A DNA stretch of 64,000 nt from positions 14,507,863-14,571,862 of the forward strand of contig OY986975.1 of NCBI GenBank assembly GCA_963920575.1, in the 5' to 3' direction. The translations under genes and the position numbers were made by a program. The notes below the pieces were generated by a model that made no database searches, was not told where the DNA came from, and worked only from the letters and a program-made list of their open reading frames with translations. Origin of the DNA: Narthecium ossifragum (Eukaryota; Streptophyta; Magnoliopsida; Dioscoreales; Nartheciaceae). Of this stretch, positions 46,667-58,239 are shown in pieces (the stretch's first letter is position 1; each line of letters opens with the position of its first letter).

Positions 46667-47534
46667 TAGTGGCGGAACGAGCAGGTCCGGGTATTTGTTT
46701 ATTTGATTTAGTTAATTATCTGTTAATGTTAGGATTTATAATTTATTAGTTTGATTTAGATAATTATTTATTTGTTAGGATTTAGTAAAATTATTTGATA
46801 ATTTATAAAATATTTATAATCTATTAGTTTGATTTCAAATTGTCGCATTTTTATTTTTATTTTTGTTTCATTTTATTCAGATAATGGATAAGTTTGTGAT
46901 AAAAAAAAAACCACGAAGTGGAACAAGCGGTGAATCGTCTAATACTCATGACTTGCATACTACTTCAGAGAATACTAGTTCGAAAGGACCCCGAACTATT
47001 TTAATTAATCCGAATGATATTGTTGGTGACCTAGGGTTGAATCACTTGAATGATATTGTTGGTGACCTAGGGTTGCGTAAACCCATTGAAATATATGATG
47101 TTGGAATTAAGGATGAAATTCATAGGGGTACTTGATTAAAGGCCGTTGTCAACCGCTTGGTCATAATTTTCCTAAGAAAAAATATGGAAAGGATATGAGG
47201 AGTTTTAGGGAAACATGGTTCAAAGACTATGGGTGGTTGGAATACAGTGTATCAAAGGATGCGGTGTATTGCTTATGGTGTTATCTGGTTAGGAAGCCTC
47301 AATGAGAACAAGACGGAGGAGATGCGTTTACACGTACATGATTCAACAATTGGAAAAAGGCAATAGAAAAATTTGGTGAACATGTTGGTGCACATAACAG
47401 TTTTCACAGTGAAAGTAGAGAAAAATGTGAAACACTCATAAATCGGCAGCAAAATGTGTCGCACATATTTTCACAATTTGGTCATTTTGTTTTAGATTTC
47501 GCCCCCCTTAAGTCTCATCCTGGTTTCGCCACTA
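46667..47534 (+). mobile_element. Internally deleted hAT element carrying a ZMYM1-like N-terminal exon
   Basis: Ends TAGTGGCGGAACGAGCAGG (46667) and CCTGGTTTCGCCACTA (47519-47534) are inverted repeats typical of ZMYM1/TTF-type hAT elements. Inside, a frame from 46883 reads MDKFVIKKKPRSGTSGESSN, with a duplicated NDIVGDLGL, then LRKPIEIYDVGIKDEIHRGT. It then breaks, and continues in other frames through the TTF zinc-finger-like region (YSVSKDAVYCLWCYL-type reading near 47240-47290). The catalytic and dimerisation regions are missing. No 8-bp target duplication is evident. Confidence 0.75.
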
Positions 47535-47781
47535 CCCATGTGCTCAGTTAAAGAATTTTACATTTATGATGTTTCTTTCTAGCATGCTTGCACCTGAACT
47601 ATCTTTTATGTTGTTGTTAGGTCCAAGGAGCAACAACCATTGGATGCTTATGTTTAACTACCATATGAATAAAACATAACTTCTGTTATTTGATATTACA
47701 AGTAAGTAGATGATGCTTAGATTGCAAACATAGTTAATCCCGCAAAACATTATTGCTAATCTACTTTAAATTACATAACGT

Positions 47782-47840
47782 AAGCATTGGGAAACTGATG
47801 GAGTCAGCTCTAAATAATCGGCTGCGTTGATAATGCCACA
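47782..47840. repeat. 59-bp direct repeat, left copy
   Basis: AAGCATTGGGAAACTGATGG... matches 49989-50047 with about three differences. It lies immediately before the hAT end at 47843. Confidence 0.85.
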
Positions 47841-47842
47841 AT

Positions 47843-49988
47843 CAGGGGCGGACACAGGATTTGAAGTCCGCCCATGTTGGCTTACTTGATTCCACAAAAT
47901 TTAATAGCAATAGAAACTATTGTTTTGACAAAACACAAATTCCATTAAGGTTTCAAATAGTTTAACATTGACAAAGAAATATCATCATTTTGGTACAATA
48001 AATTATGAACAAATGCAATAGCAAATGAAGGTATGGCAAATAGTCTAAAGATGAGCAAAATTAACAACTCAATGACATAAATATTAGGAACTTGTCATAA
48101 GGTTAGGAACAAGCAATGTAGCATTGCAATAGCTAAATATGGTATAAAAAATCCAAAGCAGATGTACATTTTGAAATACAAGATCATGATCATATTGCAG
48201 CCTAAACTTCCAAAAAACTTACTCCAGCAACTAGATGGCATTATTCTTCAATTTCCATCTCCACATGTAAAGCTGGCAATGCTCATTTTGTGACATCGAT
48301 GTGGATAGGTAAAGGCAGGTTCATGCCATTGTTTCCTGAGATGTTATGTTTACTGGAATAGAAGAAATTGAGAAAGGATGCTTCCTCACTCTGATCAGTC
48401 AGCTATGTAACTGAGAAAGGATATAAGACAAATAAGTCAAATTGTCAAATGAAAAAATTATTTGAATATAGATAACAATCCAAGGCATAGTATACAAACA
48501 TAGGAACTTGTGAATAAATTAAAAAGCATAAGCTTACACTAGAGAAGTTGTGCCCGACGGTTCTTTTGATCATAGAATTCGTCAATTATCTCATCAGTGT
48601 CAATATCTTGAACAAGCTCTCTTTTGATATAGATAACCATAGAATCTTTGAAAAAATCCTCATCCATTTTATTGCAAATAACAGTCTTAACTAGCTTCAT
48701 AGCCGAAAATGCTCGCTCTGTAGTGGCTGTGGAAACGGGTAGAGTTAACAAAAGATGAATTAACCTATCAATCATATTGTAGTGTTGTGCCTTGTTTGTA
48801 TCCACAAATTGTCGACATAATTCAAAAACGGTAGATAAATTCTGAAACTTTGCATGACAAAGCACATCGATCTTATAATGTTCAAGCTGGCATCTCAAAT
48901 AACACATGTCTTGTTCAGTAAAATCAGCAGGATAAAATTTCTCGGCTAAACTACAAATGTGATCAATGTTGAACAATTTGAAATTGTCCTTGGGTTCCAA
49001 AGCAGAGCTTAGCGTGAGAGGTTCCAGTGCATTGTTGTTGAATCTAATGTTTAGCTCTTCCAATTGAAAATCAATTGCACCATTAAATATGTCATAATGA
49101 TAATGATGTTGGACTGAGATGTAATCATTTTATTGAGAAGAATGACTAGCTTGTTTATAACGAGCACTCATGTCAGGCACATCAATGTCATCTTGTCCAC
49201 AAACAAATATAACATGCGTAAGGAGAATGTTGAAACCATCATCTCTCAAAGTTTGAAGCAATGCTTTTGTGGTTGAGACTAAATCTATAGCATTCAAAAT
49301 GTCAATTGATTTTTGTTGCAAGGCCCGATGAAGCAAATCTGTAATCCCCATTATCTTATTCATTAAGTGCAAGATAAATAAGAAATCAAAAGACCTCATC
49401 ACCATCAAAGAACCCGCAACTTCTTCACGTATAGAGTTAGAGGAGCCCACATCCATAATACTTTGAAGTACATAATTATTGCACCATACGTATCGACTAA
49501 GCTGCAAATAGAATCAAAGTGAGATCCCCACCGGATGGTTCCAGCTCGTTGCAACGAGCCAATCTGATTAAGCCCTCTACCAGTCTCTCGTTCCCCACTT
49601 GCCACCGAACGAGCAATCTCAATGCCTTGAGCTTTCTGTAACTCTGTATGACGCTTTGAAGAAGCAATAATAAGATTCACAATAGCAGTGAGCTTTCAAA
49701 AGAAAAGCCAAATTGAGTGCTCCTTCTCAGCGGCTCCAACTAACGCTAATTGCAACCGGTGGGCAAAGCAATGCACATAATAGGCATATGGACAATCTCT
49801 AAGAAACAAAGCCAGCAAACCATTCCATGCACCACGCATATTTCTTGCCCTATCATACCCCTGACCTCGCATATTGTGTATGTGCAAATTATGGCGAGTG
49901 AGAACATCAGATATTTCTTTCTTAAGTGTTATTGATGATGTATCAATAACATGCACAATTTCAAAGAAACACTCACATATGGTTCCAC
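47843..49988 (-). mobile_element. 5'-truncated ZMYM1-like hAT transposon (C-terminal half)
   Basis: The left end CAGGGGCGGACACAGGA is a hAT-type terminal repeat. Minus-strand coding pieces run from 49956 down: TLKKEISDVLTRHNLHIHNM, RGQGYDRARNMRGAWNGLLA, YAYYVHCFAHRLQLALVGAA, TIRWGSHFDSI, then the hAT C-terminal dimerisation segment (49063-48539) with LLLTLPVSTATTERAFSAMK and DSMVIYIKREL. Stops and frameshifts at 49696-49680, about 49507 and 49130-49063 split it. The N-terminus and right terminal repeat are absent; a 59-bp copy of left-flank sequence begins at 49989 instead. Confidence 0.85.
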
Positions 49989-50047
49989 AAGCATTGGGAA
50001 ACTGATGGAGTCAGCTCTAACTAATCGACTGCGTTGATAATGTCACA
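49989..50047. repeat. 59-bp direct repeat, right copy
   Basis: Near-copy of 47782-47840, abutting the truncated side of the hAT fragment. It is far longer than the 8-bp duplication made by hAT transposition. Confidence 0.85.
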
Positions 50048-50752
50048 AACTCACAATACTGCATTACTATTGCTATTCAGTTGATATGAGTTCCTCTTTT
50101 GTTTCCTTTGAATTTTGCATGGGGAACAAATGTCTAATTCAACAATTTTAAATTGAACAGTGCTGAAAGAGTCCAACATTGATTCGGGATGCGTGTTCGC
50201 AGGGCTTGGAAGACCCAGTAGAAGGGACCATGAATCTCAATAAGTAAACAATTGACTGCATATTTTCCAAAGAAAGTAAATATAAATAGGACGTGAAAAA
50301 GAATACAACAGTGATAGATAGTTTGTTTCAATTCCCAAAATATGTTATACCACTTTAATTGTTATCATCTAGGTATTGGTTACAATGTTGCTTAGTGTAT
50401 GTAACCGTTGGGGGATGTTTTCGTGGAACTACTACACTTGAAAAAGAAAATGAGCAAACTTTAACACACCCTCGAATTAAAGAAGGGGTGAAAACTGCAT
50501 CAATGAATTGAACTTTCATATCAAATTCATCCACCGGCAAATTAACACGTTGCACTTCACAATAACTGAGTGATAGAAACTGTAAGAAGAGAAATTCATC
50601 TTAGAATGGCTCTGCTTGGAGTATTACTTGTTCTCGTCAATGAGATTAGAAGTAAGCGGCATAATTAAATAGGTGATCCTACAGCTTTCAAATATACCAA
50701 CTAAGGTAGCAGTGAAATTATTGTGTAAATACGCTTCATAGGGCTACCAAAA
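50048..50752. other. Interval before the LINE, probably including its 5' UTR
   Basis: No supported gene. The LINE 5' end is not marked by a recognisable target duplication; the untranslated region probably starts somewhere in 50580-50750. Confidence 0.4.
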
Positions 50753-50783
50753 ATGGATATGCAGGGTAGGGAGACCTCCTCTT

Positions 50784-52325
50784 GTGGCAGGAGGCTTCCA
50801 ACCTGCCAAAGACATTAAGAAATCTTATACAGCTGCTGCTGCCAGGTTGAAGCCAAAGGCTGGAATTGTGACACCAGCAGAGAGGGCAAGGATTGGTCCA
50901 CTTTATGCTGGTGAGGTTTTCTTGGATGATGATCTAATGGATAGAGCGGGTAAAGGATGGGAATTTGCCTTATTTGGCAAGTTCTTGAGTGGACGTGTGC
51001 ATTTGGAGACTTTGAAATTTAAGCTTTCACTCCTTTGGGGGACCTCGGCTAGCTTCAATGTCATTGACATGGCTGGGGGTATATTTGTTTTCAAGTTCTC
51101 GAATGAACTTGATATGCTCTATGTTCTCTCAGGAGGACCTTGGTCAGTTAATGGACTCATGCTGTCTCTCATCAGGTGGGAGGAGGATTTCTACCCAGAA
51201 GCATCGGATTTTACCAAGGCCCCTGTTCAAGATAGAATTCCTAAACTCCCGATTGAGAAGGTCAATAGGGAGGTCGTGCTGAGGATTGTAGCCTCCATTG
51301 GAGTCCCGTTGGAAGTGGATATAATCACAGCGGATGCTGTGAGGGGGAAATTTGCTAGAGCAACGGTGGAGGTTGATTTGAACAAACCAATCAAGTTAGG
51401 AATCACGGTGAATAGCCGGAAGGGGCCCAGATATGTTCCATTCATCTATGAACATATCACTCTGTGTGCAAGGTGTGTGTGTATTGGACACGATGTGAGC
51501 GCCTGCTCGGTGGAGAAGGCGGCTACTGTTAAACCACCGGTGACGGTAAAACCAACGGCGATGACACCGGCTTATGACAAGAACGAAGGGGTTGTCCGGG
51601 AGGAGGAAATGATACCAGAAGCGGAAGGTGGCGTACCTTGTGAGGTGGTAGATGCCATGGCTCCGGCAGTCGTAGCTGCTGCCGCCGGGGAATGGCATGT
51701 TGTTCGCCGGAATAAATTTGGCCGGCCGGCCAATCGGCGACAAGAAGCCACAACTGTCAGACAGGGGAAGGGTCTTGTCCGACAGGGTACTCCACGTGGC
51801 GCGCCGAGAACGGATGGCATTTATTGTGCAGGGAAGGTGGTGCATCGCGATGGCAAAGAACCTGTGGCCATGGTTGGTGGTACCAGGCGGGTTGATGGCG
51901 ATCGTGACCTCGGCAATGGAGACAGGGGCGGTGGACAGGGATTGGTGGCTAGGGCTGTCGGTGGAGGAGAGCGTCACTTAGGGCAGCAGCAGGGGTCTCT
52001 TAAGGGCAATCACCAGTTGATTATGCCACGTGGCGGCGATCCAGTGGAGCTGCCTTCAAGTGGGCCTTTGATATTGGGCCAGCCTATTCGGGTGCAGCCC
52101 AAGCATGTAGGGACTTCTACTGAGCCTTCTCTTGTGGGCCAACCGAGTTGGGTGGTCAAATCTGGGCCTAGACGGGTCAATCCAGTGGTGAATCCCAAGT
52201 TCAATGCTGTGAATGGCCAGATTCTTATTCCTGCTGAAGAGTTAGATAAGAGACATGAGGAAGGTGTCTCTCTAATGGAGAGGGCCCTGGATGGAAGCTT
52301 GCCTCCGACCGGAGGAGACTTTTGA
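50784..52325 (+). pseudogene. LINE ORF1 (DUF4283-type, CCHC knuckle)
   Basis: An open frame of ~513 codons, entered at a GTG. Upstream, the only nearby ATG (50753) is in another frame, so a small indel probably removed the start. The N-terminal half matches the DUF4283 type (WEFALFGKFLSGRVHLETLK, LLWGTSASFNVIDMAGGIFV, LSGGPWSVNGLMLSLIRW). A zinc knuckle C-X2-C-X4-H-X4-C (CARCVCIGHDVSAC) is at about 51462-51503. The C-terminal half is Gly/Arg/Pro-rich and low in complexity. It presumably binds LINE RNA. Confidence 0.8.
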
Positions 52326-52463
52326 CGGCATGCCAGAGGGTGACGAGGATGGGGATGAAACCTCAGACATGGTTATATATGAGGATCAAATTTCTAATGC
52401 TCAGAGGAAACGGAAGTGTGGGGGTGTGTCGGAGGAGCAGCCGATGACTTCTACATGTGTGTT

Positions 52464-54431
52464 ATGATGCACATGCTTTTTTGGAATTGCAGGTCGGCTG
52501 GACCTAAGAGGGTGGTGGACTCGTGCTTCAGAATGTTTGCTGAGTATAATTTATCTTTCTTGTTCCTCATTGATACCTTAATCTCAGAGGAACAGGTGGC
52601 TTGGTTGAAGATTAAACTAGGCTGCAACTTGGATTGTTTTGTGATTCCTTCTCAAGGAAGATGTGGAGGTATCAGTGCCGTGTGGAAATCTGACATTGGA
52701 CGTGTGTCGTTTAAATTTCTCTCGGTCCAAGCTGTGCATGCGGTTATTACTACAACTAGACTTGGACAATTGTCAGTTTCAGCAGTTTATGGTGCTAGAA
52801 CTGGGAAAGCTAGGCGGGAGTTATGGGAGACGTTGGATAGCTTCGGGCGGACAGGATTTCCGCATATTGTTGCAGGTGATTTTAATGTAGTTCAGTCAGC
52901 AGAGGAGAAGAAAGGTGGAGTTCCTTTTGTCTTTGGGGTGGAGGAACGTGAATTCTTCAATTACATATGCAACAATGGTATGATTGACATTGGTTTCTCT
53001 GGACAGACTCACACCTGGTCAAATTGTCAACAGGGATCGGCGAAGATCTTGGAGAGACTGGATCGTGCTTTGGTTAACCAACAATGGAAGGACCTCATCC
53101 CTTCTACAGTGGTTGAACACCTAGCAAGGATACAGTCGGATCACTCACCTCTGCTTGTCTCCTTGGCTGCACTGGAGGTATATACAGGGCCGTCTGTTTT
53201 TTGGATGGAACAACAGTGGATAGTGTCTGATGAGATGCGAGGGGCTATTTGGCGTATTTGGCAGGGAAATTATACCGGGTCCAGGCAATATGCATTTACT
53301 TCTAAAATCAGGGCAATTAAGCAACTTGTGAAGAGCTGGGATCGGAGAGTTGGCACTTTGGATATTTTTCGTGTGGGGAACCAAATTGAAGCATGTCTGC
53401 ATAGCTTATATGAGTTTGAAGAAAATGGTCTTACATCTGCTCGGCAGGAGGATCAGATTAGAGAGTTGGAAGGCCGATGGGAGGATGTCATTGATAGACA
53501 GGAACGTTTTGCGGCACAACGGGTTTGGCAGCTTTGGCTGCAGACAGGGGATAGGAGCTCTAAACTTTTCCACCGGTTGGTTCAAGGCAGGTCTCAGAAA
53601 TCTAAGGTACGCGAGGTGGTGAATTCAGATGGTATTCTTATCTCTGAGCCGGTCCATATGGGGAAGGTTTTTACTGAATACTTCTCTAAGCTTTGGTCTG
53701 ATAATGATGGTGCTCTCCCTTTTGGGTTGCCGGAGCTACCGAGGGTCGATGACCTTATGCATGATGCTATGGCTGGGGAGGTTACTGCAGTGGAAGTTAA
53801 AGATGTGGTTTTTGGTATGGCTCGGTCCAAATGTCCTGGTCCGGATGGGGTGCCTGCTGAATTTTTTGTCACGCATTGGGGTGTGATCGGGGATGACTTT
53901 GTGCAATTGATTCAACACTTTTTCCACACTTGCCATCTTCCTCCATCTTGGAATGCAACTTTTGTCTCCTTCATCCCTAAATGCAGCTTTCCGCATGAAG
54001 TGAAGGATTATCGCCCTATAAGCCTATGTAATGTAGGTTATAAGGTTATCACTACGATATTGGCGAAAAGAATGAATTTAGTTTTGGATGATGTTATTGG
54101 GATAGAGCAGTCGGCTTTTATTCACGGTCGCTCTATCCACGATAACATAGATGCGGCAAAGGAACTCATGCATTCAATGCATGTGGCATCGAAGAGTAGA
54201 AGCTTAATGCTTCTCAAAGTAGACTTGCGAGCTGCCTACGATAGTGTTCGGTGGCCTTTCTTAGAAGCGGTCTTGCTTGCTATGAACGTTCTGGCCTGGT
54301 GGGTCTCATGGGTGATGGCTTGTGTACGGGGGCCGATGTTCTCCTTTATCCTAAATGGCAAGGTTCATGGTGAAGTTAAGTCTGGCCGGGGCCTGCGGCA
54401 AGGAGATCCTTTGTCTCCGTATTTGTTCTAG
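52464..54431 (+). pseudogene. LINE ORF2, endonuclease and RT part 1
   Basis: Starts MMHMLFWNCRSAG. Endonuclease motifs: FWNCR, LIDTLIS (Asp where most relatives have Glu), VAGDFNVV (about 52875) and SDHSPLL (about 53139). Reverse transcriptase blocks: KCPGPDGVPAEFF, FVSFIPKCSFPHEVKDYRP, ISLCNVGYKVI, EQSAFIHGRSIHDNI, LLKVDLRAAYDSVRWPF, GRGLRQGDPLSPYLF. A stop follows at 54429-54431, caused by a small frame error near 54424; the correct continuation is in the next frame. Confidence 0.88.
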
Positions 54432-55906
54432 TGGTTCAGGAGGTCCTCACACAGTTACTCAAGAATAGGACGGAGGGTTTGCGGGGCATTCAATTTCCTC
54501 ACTCCGACTTCTCTCTTTCGCATCTGCTTTATGCCGATGATTGTATGATTGTGACTGCCGCAACTTGTATGGAAGCCCAAAAGCTTAAACAGAAGTTGCT
54601 TTCATTTCGAGCTTTGTCTGGATTGGAAATGAATGTTTTGAAATCAAGCATCCGTTTCTCGCCTACTGTTGATCCCGACAGGAAGACTACAATTTGCCAT
54701 ATCTTGGGCGTTGACGAAGCTGTGGGGGTGTGGGATTATATGGGTGTACCGTTGTGTATCAAAAAGCCTCGGCGGGCAGATTTTGCGAAGATTCTGGATA
54801 AAATGACCGGCCGGGTTCTTTCTTGGCAGGGGAGGTACATATCTGAACCGGGACATGTCGTGCTTGTGCAATCGGTCCTTCAATCGATCCCAACTTTTGT
54901 GATGGCGATGACGGATATTCCGATAGGGGTGTTACAGAGTATGGAGACGATCTACCGAGACTTCCTTTGGCAAGGGCGGCGGTCGGGGATGAATGTAGTG
55001 GCCTGGGGCAAGGTATGTTTGCCTAAAGAGGTTGGTAGGTTGGGTTTGCGGAACTTTCATGTTTGGCAGCTCGCGTTGAAAGTCAAGCGGATGTCTAATT
55101 TTCTTGATAATCGTTTAAATGTATGGACATGTTTGGCTAGAGCTAAATATCGTTGGCCGGAGGTGTTGCCATATGTTAGAGACCATCGTACCTGCTCTAT
55201 GCATTGGCGGCAGTTATGTTGTGCAGCTGATAGTCTACGCAACGGTCTATCTTGCACTCCTGGAATTCATAGCCGACTCAGCTTTGTAAGTGATTCTTGG
55301 GTTCTTGAGGATCCTTTGGATAAACGACCTACATTTATCAATATGGAGGTTGATTGGGCTACAGAAAAGGTGGAGCATTTCCTACATGAGGGTGTTTGGA
55401 ATGAAGGCCGGTTGTGCACCTGTCTTCATCCTTTGTTAGCTGACCAGGTGAGGAAGATTGAAGTGCGGCAAGGCATGGATAGCTGTCATTGGGCCTATGG
55501 TCCTCCAGGTCCCATAACTTCTAAATCAGTTTATTTGCTCTTGATGAAGCTCAAAGGTTTGGTGAGGGAGAGTGGAGAAGATGCTTCTTGGAGTAATCTG
55601 TGGAGGTTGCCGGTAGGGCCTCGTGTGAAGCAGTTCATCTGGCGCATGAACCATGGGAAACTGCCTGTGCGTGCATTCCTCTGGCGTTACTGTAACTTCT
55701 ATGATCGTTGGTGCCCGAGGTGTGGAGAGGGGGAGACTTTTGATCATGCTATTGTTGTTTGCCCTTTTGCACAGGAGGTGTTGCGGCGAGTTTTACCACC
55801 GGCGTGGGTTGCAGCGACAAGTCTCACAGTTGATGTCTTGTTTGAAGTGTTGACATCACCAGGCTTATCACAAGAGATAAGGGAATTAAAGTGCTTCATT
55901 GGCTAG
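54432..55906 (+). pseudogene. LINE ORF2, RT part 2 and zf-RVT
   Basis: Continues with VQEVLTQLLKNR, then the catalytic LLYADDCMIV (54525-54555), GVWDYMGVPLCIKKPRRADF, FLWQGRRSGMNVVAWGKVCL and the zf-RVT segment (WRLPVGPRVKQFIWRMNHGK, CPRCGEGETFDHAIVVCPFA). It ends in a premature TAG at 55904-55906. The same frame continues readably afterwards (ALWWIWRDRNDVIFHNK), so this is a point mutation rather than the true end. Confidence 0.85.
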
Positions 55907-56499
55907 GCCTTATGGTGGATTTGGCGTGATAGAAATGATGTTATTTTTCATAATAAAGGTATGTCTGCGGTGGCACTAGCTCGACGGGTTACTAGACATG
56001 CATTAGAGTTTGGGAAACAATTGAAGCCACCTAAGGAACGAACGACCGTTGAGAGAGAGATACGCTCATCCAGGTTGATGCCTCTCTTTGGGTTGGTAGA
56101 GCGGCCGTCGGTATGGTGTGCCTTGCTGCAGATGGTTCGCCGAGGTGGGCGTTTGGGAAGACGGTGGATGCTTCATCGGTGTTACAAGCGGAGCTCCAAG
56201 CTGTTAGTGTAGCCCTTCACTGGATCACTCCGGGTGATCGTGGTAGGGTTATTGTCGAGTCGGACTCATTGCATGCTATGGATATTTTGCGAGGCCGCAT
56301 ACCATGGGATTTTGAGACGGCTGGTTTGGTCCATGACATTTGGTCTTGCATATTGGCGTTTAGCTCCGTTACTTTTTTATACATCCCGAGGGGGTGTAAT
56401 GGTCGGGCGGATGCTATCGCTCGTTGGTGTCGATGGCATGATGAGACTTTTGTTTGGTCCAAGGTTGACGGTTTGGCCGCCTTGGACAGTGTCATGTAA
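55907..56499 (+). pseudogene. LINE ORF2 C-terminal RNase H domain
   Basis: After the frame breaks, a plant L1 RNase H-like domain reads from about 56070: VDASLWVGRAAVGMVC (first Asp), SSVLQAELQAVSVALHWI (Glu), VIVESDSLHAMDIL (Asp) and NGRADAIARWCRW. It ends with a stop at 56497-56499. The D-E-D residues are retained. Confidence 0.8.
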
Positions 56500-56551
56500 A
56501 TTACTGTCTGGTTTGTAACTAGCCTTAGGGCTGAACTCATAAAACAAAAAA

Positions 56552-56970
56552 GGGTACAAAACCTTATCTTCTGATGCATGAAGGGCATGTAACCATTACT
56601 TAAGCACGGTGCCTGTTAGAGTATTTAAATAGCTAAGTTTTAGATGCCATTCAATGCTGGGTGTTCTTATCCGTGCCTCTTATGCTATGCTGCTTAGACT
56701 ATTCCTTGGATTTATATTCTTCTTATCTACTCTGGGCTTTTGTGCACTTGGGATTGCCCTCTTATTATTCTGTTCACTCTGTTTAAGAATTAAAGAACAT
56801 AATGCAATCCATACTTATTTCGAAGATATAACTGATGATCTATGTTAGAGCATGTATAATAGCTTGGAAAAAAAAGCACATGATGCAATCATGTGAGTCA
56901 TGTGATCATCCTATTCCATTTCTAACTTGGAAAGCAGCGGAAGGTATCATAAAATGAAGGGAAAATTATA
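56552..56970. other. Short interval without a supported gene
   Basis: Between the LINE tail and the foldback element. A short hydrophobic frame (56654-56848) lacks any recognisable family and is probably chance. Confidence 0.4.
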
Positions 56971-57396
56971 TTTTTGGTCCCTCAACTTTCATTGAAGTAA
57001 CGTTTAAGTCCCTAATCTTTTATAAGTTTCAATTGGGTCCCTACAGTATCCTTTTCGTCACAATGTGGGACATCGGCCTGACGCCGTCTCTATTCTTAAC
57101 GGCTGGGGTGTCACGCGACCGCACGTGATAGAAGTTAAGGGACTAAAACGTTACTTCGATGAAAGTTAAGGGACTAAAACGTTACTTCGATGAAAGTTAA
57201 GGTACTAAAATGTTACTTCCATCCGCACGGCATCCATCACGTGCGGTCACGTGACACCTCAGCCGTTAAAAATAGAGACGACGTCAGGGCGATGTCCCAC
57301 ATTGTGACAAAAAGGATACTGCAGGACCCAATTGAAACTTATAAAAGATTAGAAACTTAAATATTACTTCGATGAAAGTTGAGGGACTAAAAGGAC
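56971..57396. mobile_element. Foldback MITE with ~160-bp inverted arms
   Basis: Arms 56971-57129 and 57235-57396 are inverted copies: TTTGGTCCCTCAACTTTCAT outward, then TCAATTGGGTCC, CACAATGTGGGACATCG, GACG(C/T)CGTCTCTATT and CACGTGACCGCACGTGAT at the centre. The 105-bp loop contains three tandem 31-bp units (57134, 57165, 57196; GTTAAGGGACTAAAACGTTA...) that also resemble the arm ends. There is no coding capacity. A Mutator-type foldback MITE is the likeliest class; no clear target duplication is seen. Confidence 0.75.
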
Positions 57397-58088
57397 AATT
57401 TACCCTAAAATGAAATAGCAGGACCTTCAAAGCAAATGTTCTGGTGTGTTAATCCTTTTTCACGCATCTCTCCCGGTGGTCCCTACCCCCAAGGCCGAGA
57501 CCAGTTACCAGGAGTTACGCCTTAGTCGTAACAGTGGGTAAACTTGAATTAGAATCTATCACTTTCCTGGATCCATCATTAGCTGATATCAGCTTAATTA
57601 AATCCAGAAATCAGATCCTTGGAAGGCTGTTTTTATTTTCAGTCTGACTTATCTTGAAGATCTAAACAAATCGAACAAATCAAATTGTAATCCTAATCAT
57701 TTGCTCTATATATATAGATGCAAATGATTAGGTTATTCTTTTCTTTCAGACTTTGGGGAAGGTCCAAAGAGGTGCAGACGTTGGGTTTTTCTTTGCTTTC
57801 AGGCTTCGGGGATCGTCCAAGGGGGAACATCTGAGGTTCCTCTTCTCTTCTCTTATCAAGGTCTATTTTTTCCTTTGTCTCACCTGCTTTTATTTTGCAT
57901 TTTCCTATCCTTTTCCTTTCTATGATGGTATGATTGGAATAACATCTAGGCCTTCTATTTGTTATTTAATATTCAGTTGTGAACGAAAGTCTCGATCTAT
58001 CGATGTCGGTCGACGATAGTTCTTTTCTTCTTCTTTTTTTTTTGTTTTATTTAAATGGCCAATTGTGTTTGATATTGGGCTGAAGGTG
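57397..58088. other. Interval without a supported gene
   Basis: Holds two C/T-rich tracts and the imperfect duplicate CTTTCAGxCTTxGGGGAxxGTCCAA at about 57745 and 57798. No family is recognised. Confidence 0.35.
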
Positions 58089-58235
58089 GCAAAATCCGGG
58101 TGGGTTGAACCCCACCCGCTGGGAGTAGCAGTCGGATTGGCAAAGCATGGGTGGGCTGAACCCCACCTGCTGGGAGTAGCGCTCAGATCAGCGAAAGCCG
58201 AGTGGGTCAAACCTCACTCGCTGGGAGTAGGGCCG
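58089..58235 (+). repeat. Three 51-bp tandem repeats with an open frame
   Basis: Units start at 58089, 58140 and 58191. In one frame they read AKSGWVEPHPLGVAVGL, AKHGWAEPHLLGVALRS and AKAEWVKPHSLGVGP inside a 91-codon frame (58065-58340) that ends in a hydrophobic segment. Each DNA unit includes a short palindrome (GTGGGTTGAACCCCAC). There is no known family, so it may be a chance frame. Confidence 0.6.
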
Positions 58236-58239
58236 GAAT

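Larger units (their letters stand above)
50753..56551 (+). mobile_element. L1-clade LINE, near full length but broken
   Basis: Order: ORF1 (RNA-binding), ORF2 (AP endonuclease, reverse transcriptase, zf-RVT, RNase H), then a short 3' UTR ending in an A-rich tail (AAAACAAAAAA, 56541-56551). This is the usual plant L1 plan. Damage: no in-frame ATG for ORF1, a frameshift at about 54424, an in-frame TAG at 55904-55906 and frame changes before the RNase H domain. The target-site duplication was not found by eye. Confidence 0.88.

Noticed and set aside
51396..51977. 193-codon minus-strand frame opposite LINE ORF1
   Set aside because: Antisense shadow with no recognised domain.
56654..56848. 64-codon hydrophobic frame after the LINE
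   Set aside because: No leader, family or conservation evidence; AT-rich sequence yields such frames by chance.
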